From the NCBI RefSeq assembly GCF_022549495.1, contig NZ_JAKZGD010000001.1, positions 124,001-188,000 of the forward strand: a stretch of DNA of 64,000 bases, given 5' to 3'. Below are positions 56,860-64,000 of the stretch, in pieces. The stretch comes from Acinetobacter sp. ANC 4805. Its GTDB lineage: Bacteria; Pseudomonadota; Gammaproteobacteria; Pseudomonadales; Moraxellaceae. The notes below the pieces were generated by a model. It searched no databases. It was given only the letters and a program-made list of their open reading frames with translations, and was not told the DNA's origin. Position 1 is the stretch's first letter; every line of letters begins with the position of its first letter. Both the position numbers and the translations under genes were made by a program.

Positions 56860-57276
56860 ATGGCACAGCATTTAACAGATAAAGACATCGAGAATATTGT
56901 TGAGCTTCTTGATTATTGGCCTTTAGATCAGAAATTGACTTGGGAACTCCTATGTAAAGCTATTGAGCTACAGCTAGAGTTTGTGCCTGCGCCAACTCGT
57001 CAAACATTACAGAAATATGTACGAATTAAGAATGCCTATGATCAATGCAAAAAACCAAAAGTTACACATGTTAAGAGCAATCCAACACAGAAATTGCCTG
57101 CTAGTTTAAAAATTGCTCAAACTAGAATTGAGGCTTTGGAGGCTAAGAATGCCAGACTGGAAAAAGAGAACGCTATGTTATTGGAACAGTTTGTAGTGTG
57201 GCAATACAATGCCCACAAGTATGGACTAAGTATTGTTAAATTGAATGAACCGATGAGCAAAAAAAGTTCGGATTGA
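56860..57276 (+). CDS. Small coiled-coil accessory protein of the recombinase operon (TnpC-like by position)
   Basis: The 138-residue protein has an N-terminal helical domain (LTDKDIENIVELLDYWPLDQKLTWELL), then a basic linker. A coiled coil follows (about residues 85-115, with leucine/alanine heptads in IAQTRIEALEAKNARLEKEN), and then a conserved-looking LLEQFVVWQYNAHKYGL. Such small coiled-coil proteins accompany groups of tyrosine recombinases; in Tn554 the third gene, tnpC, is small and sets orientation. The start at 56860 is one base after the recombinase 3 stop. The role is inferred from position. Confidence 0.75.
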   Translation: MAQHLTDKDIENIVELLDYWPLDQKLTWELLCKAIELQLEFVPAPTRQTLQKYVRIKNAYDQCKKPKVTHVKSNPTQKLPASLKIAQTRIEALEAKNARLEKENAMLLEQFVVWQYNAHKYGLSIVKLNEPMSKKSSD

Positions 57277-57411
57277 TCTAATTATAAAAAACATCATGTT
57301 TCAGTTGGTTGATTCCATCAATTGTAGTTTAATGATTTACTTTATAAGAAATGGGTGATTTATTTAGCTCTTTTAAGTATTTTTGAAATATATAAATGGA
57401 GTTTTTTTGAT

Positions 57412-60400
57412 ATGCCTGCTACTAATAAGCCTATAATTAATACTGATGATGAAGCAATTTGTAAAGGTCTTTATAATTTCCTCTCACAGCAAAGTATTTT
57501 ATTTGGAAATATTGATGTCTTTTTTATGGGTTGTAGTCGCTCAATTAATCATTTAAAAATAATTGTTAGCCTTTTAGGGGGATTTAAAAAAAAGGATAAT
57601 ACCTCTTGTTTTGAAAGCGTAATTCTTGTAATACCTCCAGTTCTGTCTCTGGAATTAGATTTAGAAAAATTATATAATGATTGTGAAATATTAATAAACT
57701 CAAGGTTTGAATTTAATCAAGAATTACCATTGAGTGAGCGATTTAAAATCGTCTTGCCAAATGATATGAAAATATCAACACTTTTATCATTAATACAAGA
57801 TAGTCCAACGAACTCCATAGTTATTGTTCATAATGCTGTGTTATATCGATCAGATGCTTTGGAAAATCAAGAAAATGTACCAGTACTTTTTGAAGATTTA
57901 TGGGTTCCACATCTTACTGATTTAGTTTTTAAAATTTCTAAATTATTAGAAAATAAAGAAATTTACATTATATTGAATGCAGGTGAAAAGCCTCCATTTC
58001 ACCAGACATTCAATGAACAAACAAAAAATATTAAAAATTTAGCAGTATTGGGGATTAAAAGGGAAAATGATGCCGAAGATATTTTAAAGGAAAATATCAA
58101 TAGTTGGACAAAATTTTTAGCACAGGGTAGATTGGGGCAGGCTCTAAAATGTATTGAAAACTTGCCTGAATCATTTGAAATTGAGAAGAAGATTCAGAAA
58201 ATTCAAGTTCTATTTAATGCTGGGTTAACACAGCTTGCGGTGAATGAAATTGAGTCATTAGATTTTAATGATTCAATTTACGACGCCAGTGGATTTATAA
58301 AACTTGCTCAAATTACAAATTCAGAGGGAAGTGATTTATTAACAGTAAAGTTACTTAACAAGGCCTTAGATGGACTAAAAACTAAAGAGGAATTAGAACT
58401 CGCACTTTCAATTTCAGAATCTATTGAAAATACGAAATTACAGACTAGTATCGCTTCTAAATTATTAAAATTTTATCCAGATTCAGTCAAATTTAAGATT
58501 CATCAAATTAATTTATTTTTAGAAAAGCAAGAATATTGTGAAGCTGCCAAGTTAATTGATCATAATTTTTTTCCTAAAATAAAAGAATTTTATGAATATC
58601 TTAGAGTGCTTCAGAATACATCTCTAATTCCAAACTATATTGAAATATTAGAATATTGGATAGGTTATGAGCCATCATTGGCAGCTAGGCTAAAGGTTGT
58701 TTTGATTAAGGATGCTTTAGCAAAAAAAATGTTTTTTCACGTTATAAAAATTATATTGTTTCAATTACCGTCAAGAGAAATTTCTGTTCAACAAATACAT
58801 TTATTTATAACTGTACTTGAACAATTAATTTTAAATCAGAAAAAGTCAAATGATTTTCATTTTTTTAAAAGTGAACTTCAACAAATTTTTGAAGAAATAG
58901 TTATATTTCTCTCAAAAAAACCGAATGAAAAGGCAGTTTTTATTCGGTTTTGTGAGTTGTTACAACCTGATAAGTATGGAGTTTTTGGTATTGCATTACT
59001 TACTATAGTAATTATGAATTTTCTTTCTAAAAATCCTGTTGTACTAGGCCCATTGATTGAGTATGAATCTCTATCGGTTGAGGATTTTTTTTCTAAAAAA
59101 ACCTTTCTAAAAAATATTAGTGATTGGTTGATTCAAGAGGCACCTTTAATTCTAGGAGAGATAAAACTCCCTACATCTTTGATAACCGAACCACCAGATA
59201 TTATGGTCCAGACAATAGCAGAAATACTTTCGAATATGGCAAAAGGCTTGGACCAAGTTGCCGATGTTGAGACGATCAGAAATCTTTTAAATATTGGTGT
59301 GAGCATAGCGCCCTTTTCGTCTAATCCCAACATGGATTTATCCATGATTCGTACTGTAGCTAGTGGGTTGTCTCTAATTGGAAAAGTTCAAGATGCTAGA
59401 GATATGGTTGAACAAACTTTGAGAATTACAGATGGAAATATTATCCGAAGTAAGATGGCATGGTTTTCAATGGCGGACGTTTATAATCGGACACATGATG
59501 ATATTCGAAGTTTAGTTTCTTGTGCTTGCGCAATATTGGCTCATACTCAAGATGCTTTGGACCCAAAAGAAGTTTACAGTAATATTCAAATTTTGGCTCG
59601 AGTTTTTAGGAATTTAGGTTTTCTAAGTGAAGCTAAGAAATTGAATGAAAAAGGAAAAAAAATACTAGAAAGAATTGGTTTATTTAGCGAGAATGAGCAC
59701 CAATATGAGTATTTTAATTTCTCGGTAGATGTACTAGAGCTAGAGAGACAACCTAATGAAGAATTCTTTTTAAAACTAATCGAAAATGTCTCTTCTAATG
59801 CAATTAAAGTTCAATCAAATAGGGATCATTTAGCTCCTATCATTTTGATGCTTGCTCAATTAATTAGAGAGGGAGAAGAGCTAGGGTATAATATTTCACC
59901 AGATATTTATCAAATCTATAACTCTCTATCTCAAGAGGGCACATCAATTTATCTTGAAACGTATGGTAAAGAGCATTTATCTTCTGTTGATGTTTTTAAA
60001 TTATATAATCATATAGATGCTACAAGATATTCAACTGATGTTAGCTATGACTTAAGGCGTATAGTTTATATTGCAAAGAGATTGCTCTCAAGTCGAGAGG
60101 CTAGAGAAGATATTGCTACAGCTGTATATGCGCTTGAGCTACTAACTGATAGGTCTATTGCCACCCCAGGATGGCAAACCATAGCAGAGCCAGTACCTAA
60201 AATTAGTTCTATTCGTGAACCAATTGACTTTCTAATAAATTTATCTAAAAAAAATATTACAATTCTGCTAATAGGTTTAGATAGTAAAAAGCAGTTAACT
60301 AGTGTTGTTGTGCGTAATGGTCAATCTTTATATGATCAGACAGTTTGTTTTTCATTTGATCAGTTTGAGAATTGGAAAAAAAATTTTCCATATGAATACG

Positions 60401-61215
60401 GGATAGATGATGGGGAGACCTCTAACTTATTTTATACAAGTATGAATTTTTTAGAGATATCAAATTTTCCAGACTCAAGATTGTTGGTAATACCTAGCGC
60501 TGATTTAGCTCCAATTCCACCGAATATTTTGATGATTGATAATGAGCTCGCTGGGAGAACTAAAGCTGTAGCGATAGCTCCATCATCGTCTTGGTTATCA
60601 TATTCTTTGCAAAACCCCCTTAAGACAAATGGTAGATTTGTTTCTTGGATATCTAGAGATGATTCTATCCAAACTTCATTGCCTGTAATGATAGAAAGAT
60701 TGTCCCCTACATTAGAGCAATATAATATTACACTTAATACTGAACCAACTTTACCACTTGGATTTTCAAATTCTGAGTTGGTTATAATTGGGGCACATGG
60801 CGGGATCTCATCTGAAGAACATTTATTTCAACGTATCAGTGATGATGGTTTTCTAAAAATATCTGCAGATGAATTTTGTGAAAAATTTCGAAATATTGGT
60901 GTAGTCATTTTATTCGTATGTAGCGGAGGAAGATCAGATCTCCACCCTGCAGTAAATACTAATATTGGATTAGCAAAGAAAATGCTTGATCGTGGTTGTT
61001 CAACAGTAATAGCTTCACCTTGGCCACTTGATATTAAAATGACTTACAAATGGTTACCGATATTCTTAGAGCATTGGACAAATGGTGTTCAATTAATTGA
61101 TGCAACTTATTTGGCAAATCAGGCTGTGTCAGAAGCTTTTTCACATGATCCATCTTACTGTTTAGCAATGAGTGTTTTTGGTGATCCCTTTAGAGTTTTA
61201 AGCCCTGATTATTGA
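57412..61215 (+). CDS. Large CHAT-protease-domain protein, candidate defence effector
   Basis: The 1267-residue protein ends in a CHAT (caspase-like) domain. The dyad is His1129 in VIIGAHGGIS and Cys1170 in ILFVCSGGRSD, followed by VNTNIGLAKKMLDRGCSTVIASPWPL and AMSVFGDPFRVL. The first about 220 residues look alpha/beta. Residues about 230-900 are helical and TPR-like (for example LARVFRNLGFLSEAKKLNEKGKK). No membrane segment is seen. GGAG lies ten bases before ATG 57412; an upstream in-frame start would add 19 hydrophobic residues. CHAT proteases act in several anti-phage and cell-death systems. Its place behind a recombinase operon suggests cargo of a mobile defence island. I know no exact match. 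Confidence 0.85.
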   Translation: MPATNKPIINTDDEAICKGLYNFLSQQSILFGNIDVFFMGCSRSINHLKIIVSLLGGFKKKDNTSCFESVILVIPPVLSLELDLEKLYNDCEILINSRFEFNQELPLSERFKIVLPNDMKISTLLSLIQDSPTNSIVIVHNAVLYRSDALENQENVPVLFEDLWVPHLTDLVFKISKLLENKEIYIILNAGEKPPFHQTFNEQTKNIKNLAVLGIKRENDAEDILKENINSWTKFLAQGRLGQALKCIENLPESFEIEKKIQKIQVLFNAGLTQLAVNEIESLDFNDSIYDASGFIKLAQITNSEGSDLLTVKLLNKALDGLKTKEELELALSISESIENTKLQTSIASKLLKFYPDSVKFKIHQINLFLEKQEYCEAAKLIDHNFFPKIKEFYEYLRVLQNTSLIPNYIEILEYWIGYEPSLAARLKVVLIKDALAKKMFFHVIKIILFQLPSREISVQQIHLFITVLEQLILNQKKSNDFHFFKSELQQIFEEIVIFLSKKPNEKAVFIRFCELLQPDKYGVFGIALLTIVIMNFLSKNPVVLGPLIEYESLSVEDFFSKKTFLKNISDWLIQEAPLILGEIKLPTSLITEPPDIMVQTIAEILSNMAKGLDQVADVETIRNLLNIGVSIAPFSSNPNMDLSMIRTVASGLSLIGKVQDARDMVEQTLRITDGNIIRSKMAWFSMADVYNRTHDDIRSLVSCACAILAHTQDALDPKEVYSNIQILARVFRNLGFLSEAKKLNEKGKKILERIGLFSENEHQYEYFNFSVDVLELERQPNEEFFLKLIENVSSNAIKVQSNRDHLAPIILMLAQLIREGEELGYNISPDIYQIYNSLSQEGTSIYLETYGKEHLSSVDVFKLYNHIDATRYSTDVSYDLRRIVYIAKRLLSSREAREDIATAVYALELLTDRSIATPGWQTIAEPVPKISSIREPIDFLINLSKKNITILLIGLDSKKQLTSVVVRNGQSLYDQTVCFSFDQFENWKKNFPYEYGIDDGETSNLFYTSMNFLEISNFPDSRLLVIPSADLAPIPPNILMIDNELAGRTKAVAIAPSSSWLSYSLQNPLKTNGRFVSWISRDDSIQTSLPVMIERLSPTLEQYNITLNTEPTLPLGFSNSELVIIGAHGGISSEEHLFQRISDDGFLKISADEFCEKFRNIGVVILFVCSGGRSDLHPAVNTNIGLAKKMLDRGCSTVIASPWPLDIKMTYKWLPIFLEHWTNGVQLIDATYLANQAVSEAFSHDPSYCLAMSVFGDPFRVLSPDY

Positions 61216-61415
61216 TAGTGCTTAATTTTTAATAATTTTTTCTAGTTAATTTGATACTTGATAAGAAACTACCTAGAAAATAAGTGATGATTTCACTTAT
61301 GAACTTGAATTAATGTATTTGATATTTATGAAACAAGAAAATAGGATTTTAATTTTCAGAAAGAGATTAATTATTTAGGAAAATGTGTTTGCGGTTTATT
61401 TAAGAATCAACGTAA
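61216..61415. other. AT-rich spacer after the CHAT gene
   Basis: 200 bases without a gene. It holds an 8-bp inverted repeat, ATAAGTGA-tgatt-TCACTTAT (61280-61300), that could end the CHAT transcript but lacks a T-run. The right border of the recombinase element may be here, but no direct repeat with the ssb side could be identified by eye. Confidence 0.4.
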
Positions 61416-61444
61416 TTGACTTGACGGCTGCTTAAAACTATCAT
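61416..61444 (+). promoter_or_regulatory. Strong sigma-70-like promoter
   Basis: TTGACT (61416-61421), a 17-bp spacer and TATCAT (61439-61444) predict a start near 61451, ahead of the complementary-repeat region. Confidence 0.7.
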
Positions 61445-61450
61445 TCTCTC

Positions 61451-61680
61451 GCTGGCCTAAATTGTCAGTCGGTTTTGACAGACCGTGCGTATAGCGTACC
61501 AGATTCATACTTTTCTAAGTGTGGGTTATGTGCGAAACCTTCTTGTTCCCCCTTTGCGGTAGAACGGGAGGGGGACGCTTCGTGCGTGCTGGTTCTATAT
61601 GCCCAGTCTGTCAACCCCCTCTTTGTTCTACCACCATCATTTGACAGTGATTTGGTAGAACCTTTATTCGCATATAGGAA
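61451..61680 (+). ncRNA. Structured leader RNA with complementary repeats, P4-immunity-like
   Basis: TTGACAGAC (61475-61483) is perfectly complementary to GTCTGTCAA (61606-61614). TTGACAG recurs at 61641-61647 in the loop of a hairpin with arms GTTCTACCA (61625-61633) and TGGTAGAAC (61653-61661), with inner ATCA/TGAT pairs. GGTAGAAC also occurs at 61558-61565. This A-B-A' plan resembles the seqA-seqB-seqC layout of the phage P4 immunity RNA (CI), which causes early termination by RNA-RNA pairing. A 117-codon frame through this region (61475-61828) may be an Ash-like P4 leader ORF or incidental. Confidence 0.45.
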
Positions 61681-61905
61681 TTTATCATGTCTCATTCATT
61701 TTTTCTCATTTGTGCCTCGCCACATATTCAGCCTCGTTATTTCAGACAACGGGGAATACAGAGCTAATTCTCAATTAGCTGTATTAATAAGATTTTTTAA
61801 TAGAGCAATCTATAAGGTGGATGGCTAAGTCACGCCTATAAAAAATACACCTTTTTATCCCCTTGTGATTGTGAAGTATTACATTGAACATGTGTGGGAA
61901 TAACT

Positions 61906-62514
61906 ATGACTGAATTAACGAAACCAAAAATCATTCCAATTGAAAACTACCCCAAAAAATCCAAATTATTTTTAAAATGCGTAGTCTTACCGATTGTGAT
62001 CTTTTTAATTGTTGCCAAGATTTTTTCCTTTGGCGCTTTCGCATATATCTTCTTTGGTTTTGATCTATTCTGGTTTGTGATCATTTACTACCTATATCAA
62101 TACGGAAATACCTACTTTGATGGGATGACCGAGCAGCTCAAACGTCAGGGTGAAACCTTTAATTATCAGAATCGTGGAGTCTGGATTAATAGCCAAGACA
62201 AGACCATCATTCTTTTTGATCAGCCTGATCAACGTTTAGTTAAATATCCTTTTGATTACATTACCTCTGTAGGTCATTACAACTTGGTCGAAGATCGCTT
62301 CAGAACCACGACTACCGTGATCAGTAACCCGATGATGGGTAAACATGTTAATCAGCGTGAACATCGAACACCAATGAAGCGTGAGTTCCAAGTCAATATT
62401 GGAACACGAGATCAATTTAAACCTAACTATAGCCTTAAGGTGCTGTTCCCTTGGCGTAGTCCAAAAATGGCAAGTGAAATCCGTCAGTTACTATCGGCTG
62501 ATCATTATCAATAA
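61906..62514 (+). CDS. Membrane protein of unknown function
   Basis: The 202-residue protein has two adjacent membrane segments (about residues 25-70, VVLPIVIFLIVAKIFSFGAFAYIFFG and LFWFVIIYYLYQY). A cytoplasmic beta-rich domain follows (GVWINSQDKTIILFDQPDQRLVKYPFDYITSVGHYNL) that looks PH-like or DUF4755-like; that family name is tentative. ATG 61906 follows GGGAA. It lies 25 bp upstream of a Sel1-repeat gene on the same strand, so the pair may be co-transcribed. Both lie beyond the P4-like leader, in accessory DNA. Confidence 0.65.
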   Translation: MTELTKPKIIPIENYPKKSKLFLKCVVLPIVIFLIVAKIFSFGAFAYIFFGFDLFWFVIIYYLYQYGNTYFDGMTEQLKRQGETFNYQNRGVWINSQDKTIILFDQPDQRLVKYPFDYITSVGHYNLVEDRFRTTTTVISNPMMGKHVNQREHRTPMKREFQVNIGTRDQFKPNYSLKVLFPWRSPKMASEIRQLLSADHYQ

Positions 62515-62539
62515 CAACAATATATAGGATAAGAATCAG

Positions 62540-63778
62540 ATGAAAAAATTAATGCTCAGTATTGTTATGACTACTGGTATGGTCGTAACTAGTTCAACAG
62601 TATGTGCTGAAACCAAAAAAGTGAATCTGTCAGCAGGGTTAAACTATGTTCTGTCTCAAGTAGCAACAAAGGGAGATAACAACCAAAGTAACCATAATAT
62701 GGGGATGCTTTACTACCTAGGTAAAAATGGCGTACCCATAGATCATAAAAAAGCTGCTGAATGGTTCTCCAAGTCAGCCGCTAATGGTTATGCCCCATCT
62801 CAGTACGCATTATCGGCCATGTATTTAAATGGAGATGGTGTGCCACAGGATGCAGAAAAAGGTATAGCCTTATTGCAAAGTGCTGCACGGCAGGGACAAC
62901 CTGAAGCAGTCAAGTTATACAATACATTGCAGGCTAAAGCACAACAGCTCAATACCACTCAAACGTCATCAGTACAAACAGCCACAACGGCTATTAAATA
63001 CTATAATACATCCACGCTTGAGCCTAAAAACTTTAAGCAAGTGGTACTTCCTAACCTAAGTACAGATACCGTTGCTCGAAGTTTTTATAAAGTGACATCA
63101 TCTAGAGAAAGACAAAAAGATGATTACTGGGGGAGTGGCAAATACTATTATGTCAATAAGCCAAGTGACTTGGACGATCTCACAGACGCTGTGATCAGTA
63201 TCGCCCCTATTTTTACTTACCAGAATATGCAGGGCGAAGCCCGTTATTTAGTCCCTGTGGAAGTGACTTTAGCAATCGAAGGCGGGATAGAAACTTCACA
63301 TGTTACGCGAGGCACTTTGGAATTATATCTCTTTAAAAAATTGGACAATGGACAATTCCAAATGGTTTCAAAAACAGCCCAAGGGGGAATTGAAAGTATC
63401 GAGGGATATGGTCGAACCTCATGGAACGCCCAAGAGTTTAAGAGGAATTTACAAGCTTTTGGAAACAATACACTAGGAAGCTATACCATTGATGGTTATT
63501 ACGGTAATGGTTATGGGGAAAGCGTATGGTCACTGCTTCTGTTAAATGAAGAAAGCTATATTGTTGAACAAATGTTTGAAGAAGGAAAAGTTTCAGAACA
63601 ACCAGAGTATGGCTATTCTTCAGCAATCAAAGTCAACAAAAATGGACAACCATTTTATCCATTCCAGATTCATTATCTGGGAACGGATATGAATGACAAT
63701 AATCGGATGGTTAAAGTAAATAAAATTGTACTTTATCAGTATGATAGTAAGAGTAAGTTATATTCGAAGCCGAAATAA
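62540..63778 (+). CDS. Secreted Sel1-repeat protein
   Basis: The 412-residue precursor has a signal peptide (MKKLMLSIVMTTGMVVTSSTVCA, cleaved before ETKK). Two to three Sel1-like repeats follow at residues about 50-140 (NMGMLYYLGKNGVPIDHKKAAEWFSKSAANGYA; ALSAMYLNGDGVPQDAEKGIALLQSAARQG). After a Gln/Thr-rich linker comes a C-terminal domain of about 250 residues with alternating strands that I do not recognise (from ALAIEGGIETSHV-type segments to the end). Sel1 repeats are protein-interaction solenoids. AGGAT precedes the ATG. The function is unknown; periplasmic location is expected. Confidence 0.75.
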   Translation: MKKLMLSIVMTTGMVVTSSTVCAETKKVNLSAGLNYVLSQVATKGDNNQSNHNMGMLYYLGKNGVPIDHKKAAEWFSKSAANGYAPSQYALSAMYLNGDGVPQDAEKGIALLQSAARQGQPEAVKLYNTLQAKAQQLNTTQTSSVQTATTAIKYYNTSTLEPKNFKQVVLPNLSTDTVARSFYKVTSSRERQKDDYWGSGKYYYVNKPSDLDDLTDAVISIAPIFTYQNMQGEARYLVPVEVTLAIEGGIETSHVTRGTLELYLFKKLDNGQFQMVSKTAQGGIESIEGYGRTSWNAQEFKRNLQAFGNNTLGSYTIDGYYGNGYGESVWSLLLLNEESYIVEQMFEEGKVSEQPEYGYSSAIKVNKNGQPFYPFQIHYLGTDMNDNNRMVKVNKIVLYQYDSKSKLYSKPK

Positions 63779-63801
63779 TAATCTTAAATTAGGGAAACTA
63801 T

Positions 63802-64000
63802 ATTGATGTCTATGCTCCTGTTTCTTTTATTCGCTTAGAAAGCATTTTTCAAGCAGAGGAAGGAACGTCTGAAGCCGAAGAAATGGAAATTTTAGTCTCA
63901 CTTATTGAAGCTTATGAAGATGAATATTACCCAATCAAATGCAGATCCTAAAGTGGTATTGGCAAAAGCGTTGCTTAATACTGCTGATCAGCTAGGTCTG
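63802..64000 (+). pseudogene. HigA-like antitoxin fragment, frameshifted and cut by the window edge
   Basis: One frame reads IRLESIFQAEEGTSEAEEMEILVSLIEAYEDEYYPI, the characteristic N-terminal part of HigA-type (HTH) antitoxins, and stops at 63949. The frame one base later continues NADPKVVLAKALLNTADQLGL to the window edge, as the helix-turn-helix approach would. One extra A in the AAA at 63937-63939 explains the break. No ATG, usual N-terminus or higB toxin gene is visible upstream. The rest lies outside the window. Confidence 0.55.

Noticed and set aside
61475..61828. 117-codon frame across the complementary-repeat region
   Set aside because: It starts with TTG, has no ribosome site, and coincides with structured RNA. 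It might be an Ash-like leader ORF, but I could not support it as a separate gene.

Overview
This window looks like an Acinetobacter chromosome (Moraxellaceae, Gammaproteobacteria). The evidence is the order murC-ddlB-ftsQ-ftsA-ftsZ-lpxC, an LpxC, AceE and FtsA that read like the Acinetobacter proteins, an Omp33-36 porin, two further small porins with the same plan, and low-to-moderate GC throughout. I cannot assign a species.

Layout. 1-6.0 kb is the end of the division and cell-wall cluster (murC tail, ddlB, ftsQ, ftsA, ftsZ, lpxC), followed by a convergent DciA-type helicase-loader gene. 6.6-12.2 kb has an M23 peptidase and the pyruvate dehydrogenase genes aceE-aceF. 12.3-16.2 kb has a small membrane protein, a manganese (yybP-ykoY) riboswitch in front of a TMEM165/GDT1-type transporter, a stand-alone di-iron metallo-beta-lactamase-fold protein, and guaB. 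16.3-20 kb is glmM-pdxH-recJ. 20-25 kb has two related porins, prfB with its programmed +1 frameshift, and an ArsR regulator with an Old Yellow Enzyme. 25-36 kb has an SRPBCC membrane protein, waaA-rsmE, an MscS channel, a DUF805 protein, acs, an isochorismatase-like hydrolase with a divergent Lrp-type regulator, and a dimethyl-sulfone pair (msuE and a frameshifted sfnG). 35.5-44.2 kb has an orphan NarL-type response regulator, omp33-36, a 1-kb gap with a candidate small RNA, a diguanylate cyclase, a possible HEPN protein and uvrA. 44.6-51.8 kb has a TetR-dehydrogenase-DUF1304 operon, an exported C-terminally anchored protein, tenA, a DUF475 protein, a YajR-like MFS transporter and ssb.

The accessory part starts right after ssb. 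From 51.96 to 61.2 kb there is an AT-rich block. It holds three overlapping tyrosine-recombinase genes of increasing size, then a small coiled-coil gene (a layout reminiscent of Tn554 tnpABC and other recombinase-trio elements), and then a 1267-residue protein with a long helical N-terminal part and a C-terminal CHAT protease domain with a visible His/Cys pair. This is the best candidate for an uncharacterised mobile defence system. The next 0.7 kb has a strong promoter-like sequence and a set of short complementary repeats in a hairpin layout, reminiscent of the immunity RNA of P4-like satellites. It is followed by a small membrane protein, a secreted Sel1-repeat protein and a frameshifted fragment of a HigA-like antitoxin at the window edge.

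The core genes cover envelope and division (mur/ddl/fts/lpx, glmM, waaA, porins), central metabolism (aceEF, acs, guaB, pdxH) and DNA maintenance (recJ, uvrA, ssb, dciA). Functions are inferred from protein motifs read by eye; no database search was possible.
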